The notes under the pieces are model-generated. The model searched no databases. It had not been told where the DNA came from and saw only the letters and a program-made list of their open reading frames with translations. From NCBI GenBank assembly GCA_964034945.1, contig OZ035963.1, forward strand, positions 47,728,032 to 47,792,031: DNA of 64,000 nt. Direction: 5' to 3'. This DNA comes from Chrysopilus asiliformis. Taxonomy: Eukaryota; Arthropoda; Insecta; Diptera; Rhagionidae. Position numbers and translations under genes: made by a program. Below are positions 33,220 through 44,999 of the stretch, in pieces; positions within the stretch are counted from its first letter, which is position 1; every line of letters begins with the position of its first letter.

Positions 33220-34228
33220 GGAACTTTCTCTACAACTTTCTCTCTGGAATGACGAAAATCGGTAAAAACTTATGCCTAAACATACATAAAAAAAAGTACA
33301 TAGGAGTCGAATTAAGAACCTTTTCCTTTTTGGAAGTCTGTTAAAAACTAGTAACAGCCCTGAAGCATTGAAACATGTCACAAAGCATTCAATTAGGCGC
33401 ATCGCTAGTATCAAAATGTACAACAATGTTGTTGAACTTGGTTCATTGGAGTCAAATATCATTAAATCAACAGTTTTTGAACTCCAAACTCGAAACCCCT
33501 TTTCAATTTCAAAAGGGAAATCTTATAAGGAGATGCTTCTGAACGCATTCCAGTGTTCGCCTGTTTCATTTCTCCTAGAGCATTTAGCTACGGATAATTA
33601 CTAAATTTAGTGTATTGCTTCTAATTAAATTTTTTATCCTAATTTTTATAGGTTTCTTACGGTTTCTTACATGCTTTACATTTTTTACGTTAAAATTGAG
33701 TTTTTTACACGTAGTTTTTTCCATGTAAAAAACCGCGTAAATTTTTGACATACAAAACTGGCACAACACTGATATTTACTTTCTTATACCTTTTATATTA
33801 TGTTTTTATTCTTATACCTGTTATATCTTTTTCATTTTTTGCCTTTTTACCAAGATTTTTAAATCCGGTATTTTTTCTAAATTCATTTATTTGTATCTTG
33901 CCGCAAACTATCAAAATGTGAAATGTAGAAATTTGGTGAAATTTAGGAATGAATTTAAGGGTACCGTGGCAGTGAAATTTAATACATAAAATCGAATGTC
34001 TGTATAGATTGAAAACCATACAATATATTCCTACCTGTTGTGCACATTTCGGAGAAGGATATAGAATATTTTCGGTTTTGCACCCTTCGCTAATTTTTAC
34101 AGTCATTTCCAGATTCTTTAAATGTTTGACGGCATCACAGATAAACAGTTGGCCCGACTCAGGTGACAAATTGTATGGAAGAAAAGATGAATCACAAAAT
34201 AGACTATATATATATCAAAATATCTCAT
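33220..34228. other. No recognisable gene
   Basis: AT-rich. Short frames on both strands (33368-33604 +, 33798-34169 -) show no known motif and overlap each other. The stretch near 33650-33750 repeats GTTTCTTAC and TTTTTTAC words. Confidence 0.35.
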
Positions 34229-34231
34229 TAA

Positions 34232-34350
34232 CCCTTTTCTGGCCACAATTTGTATTCCATAATAGCAACTTTGACTCCTATGTGGTAACACAAAGGCTCA
34301 CAGTTGCTCAAAGTTACTGGTGCGAAAATGCACCATTGGCAAGAAATGGG
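34232..34350. mobile_element. Short TTAA MITE
   Basis: 119 bp, imperfect ends CCCTTTTCTGGCCACAAT and CATTGGCAAGAAATGGG, TTAA at 34228-34231 and 34351-34354. A family F fragment (TTAAAGGATCTTCCC...AGCTCTGGCTG) follows directly. Confidence 0.65.
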
Positions 34351-34932
34351 TTAAAGGATCTTCCCTTAAGCTCTGGCTGCAACTTAAAAAAAACGCTTCC
34401 CTCTGACCCCCTCGCCAGCTAACTCCTGAACCTTTAGAGGGACTTCGATCAAACTTTCACTACCCCATGGATATTGTCTTAAACAAATACATCTGCACCA
34501 AAATCTATCCCGGAATTTCCTTTTCTCTTATCTCTTGAACCGTGGGACGAATTTTGACCGGGTTCACTATCAGATCTAAAGTATTCGTTTTTGGGCATGC
34601 CATCCACTAAAATCAAGTCCAGTGACCCTCTCTCATATTATTTTCTGAATAACGAAAGTAATTTTTATTAGGTTTTTACCAGTAGATTAGCACAACGTCG
34701 GAAGCAGTGAAAAATGGGAGACTAAACCGCAAGGAACATACGGGGATGGGCAGGAAGTACGCCGATCTGTAAGAACGAAGTTTTTTTCGTTGATTTTTTT
34801 TTTGTGAATATAAAATTATACAAAAATTGATTTTTGCCAAATCTATTTTACTACGATTAACCTATGGAAAATAATAGTTACGTTTTTATAGTATAGTTTT
34901 TATTGCTATGAAAGCATTTTTTCTAAAAAAGT

Positions 34933-34938
34933 TTTATT
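34933..34938 (-). terminator. Polyadenylation signal of gene B
   Basis: AATAAA on the minus strand about 60 bp after the stop codon of DUF1091 gene B. Confidence 0.6.
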
Positions 34939-34997
34939 TTTCGTAATAACAACAAAATTCAAGCAAATCACAAAAATTATGCAACAATAAAAATCAC

Positions 34998-35611
34998 TTA
35001 GCATCGATATTTCTTAGTGCATGCTCTTGCAGTCATCAGATAATCCATGCCTCCAATTTTATGGGTTGTCCCATCTTTTAATTTAATGAGCCCAGATCCA
35101 TTAGTAATTAGGCTCGCCTTTGGCAAAAAACTGGGATACTTATTGAATGGGAAGGAATAATTTCGTCTATAGTACGTACTGGGTTCAATTGGACATTTGA
35201 AGGCAGTGTTTTTCATTGCCTTTGAATATTCCTGAAGTAAAATTCTGGTGACTGTGTTTTTTCGAGCATCAGTCACAAATGTACAAAAATCAAATAATTT
35301 ATCATACAGGAGAGTCTTCCTGCCGTTTATATTGATATAAGCCATATTACGCAACATTAAATTATCCAGCTGCCTTTTAACTACAAAATCCGTGTCTATG
35401 AAACGCTTTTCACGAACAGTTTGATTCACATACAAATATTTCGGGTCATAGTGAACCTCAAAACTCTCGATCTGGATTTGATACTGAACCTATAGTTTGG
35501 TATAAATTAATTTCTTTTTTTTTTAAATAAGTTTTCAAAGACATTTTTTTTAATTACTTGAGAACTATCCCTCAGCATTACAAAAATTAACCAAAATGTT
35601 GGTAGGATCAT
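34998..35611 (-). CDS. DUF1091-family secreted protein (gene B), two exons
   Basis: Exons 35558-35611 and 34998-35489 on the minus strand flank a 68-bp GT-AG phase-0 intron (GTAATT...CTATAG); 181 residues. Exon 1 encodes a short signal peptide, MILPTFWLIFVMLRDSSQ. Exon 2 reads VQYQIQIESFEVHYDPKYLY, TDFVVKRQLDN, the first conserved cysteine at 87 (LFDFCTFV), the second at 117 in FKCPIEPSTYYRRNY, then FPFNKYPSFLPKASL and a C-terminal ACTKKYRC with two extra cysteines. These could form an additional disulphide absent from genes A and C. Same fold family and likely secreted lipid- or pheromone-type binding role as gene A (inference). It is 2.4 kb from gene A and on the opposite strand. Confidence 0.87.
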
Positions 35612-35619
35612 GTCCTTTT

Positions 35620-36240
35620 ATTTTCGCAATAAATTAGTTCAAAAAAATAATGAGAAAATTTATTAGCAAAACACTAAATTATCACATTATATAAAAAAAA
35701 GTTCACATTGAGAAGTTATTTTGATATTCACAGTACGTTATGCTTAATTTGAGTTTGATTTTTGATGTCATTTTGATTCTGATGTTCATTCGTGCGGCAA
35801 TTTGTAGATTCTTTTTTAATTGCAAAGTTAAAGTTCATGCAATGAATGCTTCATTTCATCTCCGTTGATCTTTATGTGATAAAAATACCGTTGTGAGTCA
35901 TTTCGTTTATCTGTTTGTTTAAAACTCGAGAACCCTTGAACCGATTTATACCAATTAAAAGCACTTTTTACGATTTAGTGCCGTTTGCATCAAGGAAACT
36001 TAGCAACTTTTGTAAAATTTAAAATATTCACGCGTTTATTGTTAAGTATACTCTACATGATATGCCATATAGGAGTATATTAGACTTAGTATACCGTTTA
36101 TAACGCATCGGACACAAACATTAACTACACCAGGGTGTTGTTAGGGATACCAAAAGATTTTTATTTAACTCGGGACATACTTTCCGTTAATATGTGGTCG
36201 TCCCGAAGTCCTGCCCAGGTTGCCAGGATACTGCTCAGCG
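35620..36240. other. Intergenic, with a weak family C trace
   Basis: Upstream region of gene B. From about 36085 the words ACCGTTTATAACGC and ACTACACCAGGGTGTTGTTAG echo family C (CCGTTTGTAACGCC, TTACACCAGTGTGTTTAG). No open frame is supported. Confidence 0.4.
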
Positions 36241-36247
36241 GGTTTCT

Positions 36248-36276
36248 GGGGGGGGGGGGGGGGGGGGGGGGGGGGG
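36248..36276 (+). repeat. Uninterrupted run of 29 guanines
   Basis: A 29-base G homopolymer in otherwise AT-rich DNA. It could fold as a G-quadruplex or be an expanded or misassembled tract. Its true length is uncertain, since such runs are error-prone in sequencing. Confidence 0.9.
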
Positions 36277-36359
36277 ATTTGCTAGCGGCGATTCTGAGGA
36301 TCCCATATAGGGTGTTTTCGTGCCATATTTCTTAAATATCAAACATCAATATCCGAAAT

Positions 36360-36480
36360 GCATGAATTGTTGATCGTCTTGTCCCATCTGTCCGTTCGTC
36401 TCTTTCTCGCCTCTTCCGTCCGTTCGTCAGCCCTAGTCAGTTCGTCCATCCGTCCGTATATAGTGTCTGTCCATCAATCC
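36360..36480 (+). repeat. Degenerate GTCC/GTCY run
   Basis: Words such as CATCTGTCCGTTCGTC and CCGTCCGTATATAGTG suggest an old family C-like microsatellite tail. Confidence 0.4.
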
Positions 36481-36711
36481 GTCTAACCATTCATTTTTCC
36501 CTTCTACTCGTCCGGAGCACTCAATAGATATTCTTCCAATGGAAAAGATCTGTACCTCTCCCTTTGCTTCCTCCCCTCGTCCTAATAAAAAAAAACTTTG
36601 AAACATTATTCTCTTTAGTATAACCCAAAATAAATCAAATCAAAAAGAAAAATCCTAGAGTGAAAAGAAAAACTCTAAAAAAAATAAAATTATCAATTTT
36701 TATCAGATTAA

Positions 36712-37912
36712 AGCGCAAAACACAATTTGCCCGACACAACATTTACGGCGATAGTTCTTCCGACCAGCCTAAGCTATGCTTCGGCATTAAAGGGTCTTCC
36801 CCTAAGCTCTGGCTGAAACTATAAAAAAAAACTCAAAGCACCTTGTGCTTCTGTATACAATAAATCCGGCCCACATTATCGTCGTAAAAAGTTGAATCGA
36901 ATTTAACTTTTGTCGGTCAGCTCGCCGATAAAATTTCATGGTTGATTCAAAATGAAATCTTATGGGGACGTCATAAAATCTAAATTTCGTCCCTTTAAGG
37001 GAGATGTCCCACTGGCGCATCAGCTCCTGCAGCTGACTGATCCCGACATCAGGTCGCGCAGCTGCAGAGACTGATTCGATCAGTTGACATGGCACACTGA
37101 ACTGGGATCAGCTGACCTCAAACGTCAAAATGTCGGACTCGGAGGAAGAACTTCTCCTTATTTCTCTGCTAAAAAAAGTGAATCTGTGCAATCGTACAAG
37201 CATCTACCTTTTCCTATAGCTTGTACGATTCCTGTGTTTAATTTTTCCTATTCGATGGACATCGTATTTATTTTCCCTTGTTCAAAAGTTTATTAGTTAA
37301 ACAGACTTGTCAAAATTTGATGATGTCTACAACTAGTAATTATTTTAAAGTCAACATTATATGAAGTAGAGAGCCTAAAACCTAGAGAGTGGCCATGCTA
37401 TTTTAATAGACTGTGCCACTGATGACAATTATTACCGCCAGACGAAAAAAAGATTGAAAAGTATCATTTTATTTTATTTAATCTAACAAAAATGACATTA
37501 GAAACTACCCCACATGTTCCTGATATCAGCTACATTTAGGTCAGTTCGAAAAAGTCAGCTTTGTGTCTCAGATATGCAGCTGCACATTTTTTGCAGTGTG
37601 CCATGCGCCATTAGATTACATGTGCAACTGATATCGGGATCAGTAAGCTGCAGGAGCTGATGGCCAGTGGGACACCTCGCTAAGAAAGTATTAGGAAATA
37701 TAGTTCGTATGCTGTGTTGCTTACATTCACATTCCTATTATGTTTCATAATTGATAACAATGTTATATGTGGCTCACCGTCCCATTGTCAAAATCCAATG
37801 AAAAGTCAATGACGTTAAGACTAACAAGTATGCGGAATTGTATTTCGAGGACAACTTTGTCGCCGTAATATGTCGGCGTAAATGTGATGTCAAGCCAATT
37901 GTGTTCCGGCCT
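36712..37912. mobile_element. TTAA-type element, family H, copy 1, with nested Harbinger-like element
   Basis: Ends AGCGCAAAACACAATTTGCC and GGCGTAAATGTGATGTCAAG...GTTCCGGCCT are flanked by TTAA (36708-36711, 37913-37916). The ends and subterminal GCCCGACACAACATTTACGG match family H copy 2 at 42583-44883. Without the nested element about 519 bp remain. A family F fragment (TTAAAGGGTCTTCCCC) lies at about 36788. Confidence 0.75.
36999..37680 (+). mobile_element. PIF/Harbinger-like element remnant (TAA duplication)
   Basis: Ends GGGAGATGTCCCACTGGC and complement of GCGAGGTGTCCCACTGG. TAA at 36996-36998 and 37681-37683. The paralogous family H copy 2 (around 44660-44690, opposite strand) shows the empty site. 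Inside, an ATG near 37130 opens MSDSEEELLLISLLKK, the acidic/leucine start common in HARBI1-like transposases, which soon frame-shifts and stops. Three-base TWA duplication and the HARBI1-like start agree on PIF/Harbinger. Deletion derivative. Confidence 0.8.
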
Positions 37913-37929
37913 TTAACAACAACTAGTCA

Positions 37930-39729
37930 TGAGCAGTGAAATCAACAAAACCAGAATCCGTTTCCGGAAATTCCGTTTTATTTTCTTTTTTGCACCTTTT
38001 GGGGTTTCTTTATTTTCCCCTTTATTACACTTTCTTTGTTAATCCGAAAATATTATAACTTTATATTTAACAAAAAAAAAAATCGATTATGGAAATCTTT
38101 TAATTACTAATAGAAAAATATAGCTTGTTTTAATTTAACTTATTGTAAAAACCAAACCTTCACACAACCAAAAATCAGAAAACAAATGTTTAAAATATAT
38201 CGAAAATTAAAATCCACCACGGCCAAAAATGTTCCCACTTATTTTATTCATATTTATATATTTTATTATAAATAATGACTCTTCAATAAAAAAAAATTAA
38301 ACAAAAAAATCACTCACTACTTTTCCATGAAACATAAAATCTCGACGACGTTGTGCACAAGTTCCGACGATTTCTGCAATAAATCAATTCTTTTTTTCGA
38401 AAATAGGGGTGGAGAAAATGTTTGCCTTTTGTTACATTAGAATTAAATTAGTCTCCTTTTATTTTTTAGCCATCGAAATCCGGAACTCAATAATCTTTTG
38501 ACCAGGTTTTATGCTGTTCACAGCGGTTTTATTAGGATGCGATCCTAGTTACTGAAATTCTTTCCTCTTTTAATTTCTTCGATACAAAAGACATCTGACT
38601 TTTATCCGCGATTGGTTTTCTTTTCTTTTCGTGAAGTTAGATCTTATGCCGGCGTGAATATTCGCTTCTGAAAGGATTTGAAAAGGATTTTTCTTCAAAA
38701 AGGATTTGGAATCGCGCGGCGACATCAGCTGCATATGGCATTGACTGTGTTTTGGCAAGTAAATAGAGGCGATTTCTATGTGATTTTGCTGCTGATAATT
38801 TTTCTGACTGCAAATTCTTACTCAAATATGCTCATCATAGCATATGCCAAGATTTATGCTTGATAACTTTAAGGCGGCTGCTGGCGTCCGCAATGAAATG
38901 CGGATTCCTTGCAGAATCTAAAGTCCTTCTTTCAACATATTTCGTGCAATAAATCCCATGTGGGTAAAAACATCAAATTTTGTACTATGACTGGAACATC
39001 GACATTAAGCTATACTTTGATTAAAAAGGAACAAAATTTAAAATCTTAAGATCTAGTCATCTTACTTAAAAAAGAACATTTTAAAATTACGGACGACGCG
39101 AATTTTTCAGCGCTCTGCTAAGATAAAATTTTGCAGACTAATTTCGCTGACAGGAGAATTAAAAAAATCTTTCCTTTCATTTCGTGAACCGCTTCACTTT
39201 CAAGGTCAACAAAAATCAGAATTGAATAGAAACCGAAGAATTTTCTGGACAATAAATATCCATGAACAATACTTGACCACTCGAATGCATAACAGAATTT
39301 CTATCACGAATATAATAGAAGAATAGTTGATTTTAAGTAAATTTGAACTTGAAATAAAATATGAAACTCGCATAAAGTATGACCTAGTCACATAACAAAG
39401 TCGAGAGTTATTTGATGTAAACTTAGAATAATAACCTGAAATCATTATTTCTCCATAAATTGAGCAAACAAACAGCAGAGTTAATAAATTGAGTGACAAA
39501 CTTGACTAACAAATTCTTTTTTCAATTCTTCTTCTGCATTTTCTTATATTCCAATCTTTAAAAGATAAATACTACATTTGAAGAGGATTGGTCAACATCG
39601 GGATGAACTTGTCAATCATAATAGTTTGTTATTGGTTTATTGTTTGCATCAGGTTCAAGATGCATTGATTTACTTATTTGCTGAGTCCTAGGGTAGAATT
39701 CGGTAACTCGTTCGCTACGCCAAACAATC
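37930..39729. other. No recognisable gene
   Basis: Very AT-rich from 37980 to 38330. A 61-codon plus frame at 38678-38863 ends in a hydrophobic stretch but overlaps two antisense frames and has no family signature. Confidence 0.35.
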
Positions 39730-39732
39730 ATA

Positions 39733-40094
39733 GCGCCAGATTACACACGGCAATTTTCGGGCTTACTTAAGCCGATTTTTGGGAGAAACGACTGAGGAGG
39801 GAAAAGTTGCCACTCGAAATCATGGCTTATCGACAATCTGCATACATGCAAAGTGTGTGAACCGGTTTGGGAAAAGTAGTAGGCAAAAATCATTTTCGTT
39901 CTGACCGTCAACAGGTAAAGATCTTGGGAAGTATATGAGCAGCAGCAATTTCAAAGGTTTGAGTCCACACACACCCATGTAAACTTGTGTAGCATATGTT
40001 AACAGGATTGGCTTATTTAAGCCACAAGTGTAAGCACATTGGCTTATTAAGCCCAAAAGTTGCCGGCTTACTTAAGCCAAATGTAATCTGGGCC
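39733..40094. mobile_element. MITE, family Q, ATA duplication
   Basis: Inverted ends GCGCCAGATTACA and TGTAATCTGGGCC (one mismatch), ATA at 39730-39732 and 40095-40097. 362 bp. Several GGCTTA(CTT)AAGCC palindromic words are arranged near both ends, which may be transposase-binding sites. Confidence 0.7.
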
Positions 40095-40099
40095 ATATG

Positions 40100-42145
40100 G
40101 TGCTGAGGCGATTTGGTATTGTATTAAGAGCTTGGTATTCTGTATGTCAGTGGCGCACCCAGGGTTTTTTTTCTGGGGGAGGAGGGCAAAGGAGCGAGTC
40201 AATTGAAAAAAAAAACAAATACAATAAAAATTTCAAACAAAGTCATAAATAACTCCAAAAAAGCGCTCTAAAAATATATTTGTAAGAATATGATTTAACG
40301 TAAAATTAATAAACAAAAAATACTTACGCATGTCAAAGTCAAATTTATCTTTAAATTGATGCCTAAACAGTTACCATGTTTTAAGCAAAGAATACAATCC
40401 GCCTTAAAAAAAAAATAAGGAAAAACTTAAAAAAATTATCAACATTATAGAGCAGGTAAGACATTTTATTTATGACCATATTAATTATAATTTTTAATTA
40501 TATAAAAATAATTAGGTTTTAACTTTTTGTATAATTAGATATTATGTCAATTACAACCGAATTTGTGTATTATTAAAACATTTTAATGTAAAATGAAGAA
40601 AATATACGTATGTCAACTCTTTCTGATTTGCATTTGATAAAAGCAAATTTATACCTCATTTAGTTTCAAATATTCGGCTGAAGTTCGGTTTAGCGACAAT
40701 GACGCTACAGATTTGTCGTGTATAGGGAGGGGTAGAGAGAAGCATCCCCTATCCAAAATGGGTATTTTTAGCCGTCGCTCGGCCCACTTGCCTCCTCCAG
40801 GGGCCCCTAAACTTTGTATGAAACTTTTTTCTGGGAGGTGGTAGGGGGTGTGTGAATGAATGAAAGGTAATGAAGAGTGCATTCCAAAAATATATAGCAT
40901 TATAGAGTTTCCCCCCTCATCATTCGATTTACACCCCATCGAAAAAAGTGGAATTTTGCAACAAAACTACTTTTACTAGCACAATTGCGGGTCGAAAACC
41001 CCATAAACGTGGTTTGAAATGACTGTTGACGCTGTTTTAATTACAAAATTTCATTTTAAATTTTTCATATAACCTCACTTTTCTGACGAAAAAAAAACTT
41101 GACCTACAAACCAATTTTACTTATGAACCAGGGGTCCCTTCAGAGCGGACAAACTTTTCAGCCACACCCCGCTTTTTCCCACCCTCGCCGCTTCGTTTTT
41201 TTTTTTAAATTTTTCCCGCGAAAACTGTCCTCAGACTTTTTGATGTAGTTTGAAAACGGATTGAGATATTTCTACGATACTTTGCATTTTATTATCAGGA
41301 GTATTGAGTGCAGTTTTTGGTAAAAAAAATCCCTCTTTCCCCTCATTTCATGAATTATTTCATGAGGAATAATTTTAATAGTATATACAGCTTCCTATCA
41401 TATGTGGTTTAATTATGTAAGAAAGGTGTTATATCACCGCTAGATGGCTTAAGTATCTGTTCGTTAATACAATGTTTTTCGATAAAAAAATCTCTAAAAA
41501 AATAAATTCAAGTAGGTAGGTACTTGAAAATTATGCATCGTAAGGAAAAATTTATCAAAAAATGATTTAGAATATGATTCTAAATATGAGGCAAAAATTG
41601 TTTAGAATATGATTTTACATAACTCTTTGATACACCAATACTAAATTGGACCACTTTATTAAAATTCGGTATTTTCTCCTACTTTTATATACTACATAAT
41701 GTTGCATTACATCCCAACTGAGTAAGACAAGGCCTGATTAATTGATATTTCTAACCATTTTCAACCCATCATCGGCTGGACTTACTTTTCAAGGAAACGA
41801 TGGTCTCAAGGAAACGATGATCCCAGTAGAAAAATATCTTTAAGCCGCTAAAGAATTTTAATAAAACAAAAATGATGGAGTCTGGGGGCAACTTCATTAC
41901 CGATTTCTTTAGCGGCTCGATTTCCACACTTGATTTAGGAAGCGATCGCGATTTTTTTAAACACTAAAACACAATTTTTTATCACTTCACTTGAAACTTC
42001 GTTCGCTAGACTCCATTTTGCCACAATTGGGCTATGTTTCCCTTGTCGCGATTTTTATTTTCCGATTTTCATATAAAAAGGGCTATTTTTCGATTGCATT
42101 TTTTGAGTATTAAATTAAAAATTTCCTATAATTTAATTTTTCACT
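40100..42145. other. AT-rich DNA with old repeat traces, no gene
   Basis: Contains GGCGCACCCAGGG near 40152, shared words with 24130-24200 near 41400, and a block near 41540-41640 that echoes the right part of family C (TTAGAATATGATTCTA). No supported coding frame. Confidence 0.35.
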
Positions 42146-42149
42146 TTAT

Positions 42150-42319
42150 TTACGACCCGATTCCCGATTTTAGCACCGAAAAATTTGATTTTACTTCGAA
42201 GTTGCCTGCGATCTCCGGCAGCCGACAAATGGCCGGTCCTTCCTCAAATTTTGCAAATTCATCATCGATGGAAATCGTAGCTGCTGTGGGATAGACCAAA
42301 TTCAGCCGTATGCGTACAG
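42150..42319 (-). other. Candidate terminal exon of an unknown gene
   Basis: On the minus strand, after an acceptor-like TTCTTTAG (42320-42327), a frame reads VRIRLNLVYPTAATISIDDE and FAKFEEGPAICRLPEIAGNF, ending KSGIGS-stop at 42150-42152. The stop overlaps an AATAAA (TAAATAAAG), so it could be a 3' terminal exon. No domain recognised and no upstream exon found. The region is not repeated elsewhere in the window. Confidence 0.25.
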
Positions 42320-42639
42320 CTAAAGAATCATTTTCGTAAATATCGTGTCGTCCTCTTTTGTCTTATCGAAATTCAGGGGTGCGTTCCAAAACTGAGGAAG
42401 AAAAATATTTAAAAATTAATTATTTTCCGAATTTGTTGCAATTTAACGAAGAAAAATTTACAAAGTGGACTTTTTAGAAAAAAACTTTACTAAAAATGCT
42501 GGGAAATGGTCGCAAAATACGAAACTGGTTATTCCATTGATTGTGAAATGGAATCGGTAAAAAAAAAACGCACCGGAAGTAAAGGTCAAAATACAATTAG
42601 CCCGACACAACATTTATGACGGCAAATTACGGCGACAAT

Positions 42640-44547
42640 AGTTGCGTTTTTTTTAATGTTCTGAACCCGATCAGAACAAGCTTTCGATACAAAATCCTGC
42701 ACCAGCTTTTCAGCTCGAACAGCGTTTGGAACAAAGGGAAATTTTATACGGTAATGTACGGTAATGAAATGCTGCTAACTTCAACGTAATAATTCTGACA
42801 TTTGATTTTCAATTGAAGAATTTCTGTTGGAATTTAAACATGGGAGATAGCGAATCGTGAGTAAAATATAAAATTAAAAATACTTTTTTATAAGATTTTG
42901 ATTTAAAGTGTCCCAAATAGCATTTTAGGCAGCAAATATGATGTTTATCCCCATAGTTCGTCACCATGCAGATCACGGCGATAAGCAATTTATGTCGCAA
43001 ATACGTATCTAGTTGTGCGTATGAGACGCGCAACGACACACATAGTGGGGAACACTTTTCTGCGGTTTGCTACGTCGCAAATATAACGACAGGGACGTAA
43101 TTAGTAGCCTCATGCGCGAGCGTCATCTGACGTGCATATCACACAATTACACAAATCATCGAGCGGGTTTTCTTTCTCCCTCGAATTCTTACTTAGCTTG
43201 GGTGAGTCAACAGAGATGAACAATAAAAACGTAAACAGAAACGAACAAGAAAAATCTAATGGCGATAAATTAATGGAAACTTTTTGTGGAGTATTATTTT
43301 ATAATGGACTTTTCTTCCGATTGCATGTCGTGATTTTAATTGCCATTAAAATTTTTCGGCAATATTGGATCTGAAATTTAAACAAATTTTAATGGGCCAT
43401 CAAATTATTTAGTTTTTAATGAAAAATTTCTTTAATTTTATTTTACCGGTCAAATTTATTTTTTCTTTTGCAATAAAATTTTGATGCCAATAAAATTGCG
43501 CTGTTTCAAAAATGTCTGCTATCCACTTTTTATGCAATATCCTTCAGTCATTCGCCTGAAATAAGAAATTTAATTCTTGAAACGTAATCGTTTTCATCAA
43601 ACGTCAATGGGAAATATGGCGGCTGAAGGCATCAATTTTTTTTTGGTGTTTCTTAGACGGGGAGCTTTAATGAAACTTTAGTGGTAGCAGTTTCGTCACT
43701 TTTTCCATCACACGCTTCTTCAAAATTAAACTGACGTTCAGGCTCCACAGCCAATCACTATTTCGGCCCGAAAACCATCAAATGCTGCTCTATCGCCGCA
43801 GGATTTTCATGAAGCGAATGTTGCCCCAAAGATCGTGCTCGTCACTTCTTTCGCTTCTTTTACGCGGATGTGAATTATAGGTGTAAATTTTTAATCCCGA
43901 TTGTGTAAATTTCTACTCTTTCAAGTCGCAAAGAACAAATCTCATGTTCCCGTACTTTTCGATGCTGTTTGGGGTACGCCGCATATGGTAGCATAATGAG
44001 ACTAGAGCACTGCTGGATTGCTACTCTCGCCGCCCGGAAAGAAGAATTTGAAAATTCAAGAAGAAAGAAATTTGTCTTCCAGAATATGTTCGAAGATTTG
44101 ACATCTTTAAATATTTTAGCAAGAACTACTGTTGGGGCGCTCGAAAACTTTTTTGCGTGTATAAATCTGCAAAGGACAACAAGTCAAGAACGGTCGCAGC
44201 GCCAGCGGTTTATCCATTCTGTGACAGGCTTATTTACATGTGCATTCATTTTAGTCAGTACAAAATCAAATCAAAATAATCAAAGCTGTGTTTTTTTTTA
44301 AATTTATGTATCTCGAATGACAATTTCGATAAACGCAACGGAAAACAAAACGAATTAACTTCGCACTTTTTAAAGTTTCGGATTTAAATTAATTATTTTC
44401 ATGTCATAATTTGAAAAAATACAACAGTAACGGCCTACTGATGTAACAAACGTGAAGTTAGTTCCGATTGAACTTGATGAAATTTCCCTCTTACTCTGGA
44501 TCGTTTTTTTAATGTTCCGTGTTCTAGAACATTAAAAAAACGCAACT
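42640..44547. mobile_element. Element family J, copy 2 (middle layer)
   Basis: Ends AGTTGCGTTTTTTTTAATGT and ACATTAAAAAAACGCAACT, AAT on both sides (42637-42639, 44548-44550). Apart from the nested B3 about 846 bp remain. The right part holds a 110-codon frame (43969-44301, plus) with ARKEEFENSRRKKFVFQNMF that could be a decayed transposase or accessory protein, but no family is recognised. Copy 1 is the 142-bp 45389-45530. Confidence 0.7.
42912..43973 (+). mobile_element. Non-autonomous DNA transposon family B, copy 3
   Basis: 1062 bp, ends CCCAAATAGCAT and ATGCTGTTTGGG (one change), GT duplicated at 42910-42911 and 43974-43975. More diverged than the other three copies. Near 43695-43755 a sequence block unlike the other copies replaces the region around GTGGCAGACTATTTC, and the segment carrying GCAGACGCATTATTAATCGG is missing. 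Confidence 0.88.
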
Positions 44548-44999
44548 AATGTCGCCCTCGATATACAATTGCGCACACTTTGTTGTTCTAAGCATTATTT
44601 GTTTCTCATTTGATTTTGCAATCTAAGCAACACAGCATACGAACTATATTTCCTAATACTTGCTTAAAGTGACGAAATTAAGATTTTATGACATCCCCAT
44701 AAGATTTCATTTTGAATCAACCACTAAATTTTGGAGGCGAGCTGGCAGACAAAAGTTGAATTCGATTCAACTTTTTACGGCTGCAAAGTTGGTCGGATTG
44801 ATTATATAGAAATATAGAGTCCTATGAGTTTAAAATCTGAAATGTCGCCGTAAATGTTGTGTTGGGCCAATTGTATTTTGAGCTTAAATCATCCCCCCCC
44901 CCTCCTCTCTCTCTCTCTTAGCTCGTCTTCTGCTCCTTCTGCTAATGTCCAACTTATAAGGATTCGATTCAAAAAGAAAAAGGAGTGGCAAATTCAGTG

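Larger units (their letters stand above)
42583..44883. mobile_element. TTAA-type element, family H, copy 2 (outer of three nested elements)
   Basis: Left end AGGTCAAAATACAATTAGCC, right end GGCCAATTGTATTTTGAGCT. TTAA at 44884-44887 and a one-base variant GTAA at 42579-42582. Subterminal GACACAACATTT and GTCGCCGTAAATGTTGTGT match copy 1. It contains element J2, which itself contains family B copy 3. Confidence 0.75.

Noticed and set aside
33798..34422. Overlapping 123-codon (-) and 137-codon (+) ORFs
   Set aside because: They overlap on opposite strands, the plus one runs through a TTAA MITE and family F fragment, and neither shows a recognisable domain.
38678..38863. Hydrophobic plus-strand ORF thought to be a receptor start
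   Set aside because: Only one membrane-like segment, overlapping antisense frames, no family signature.
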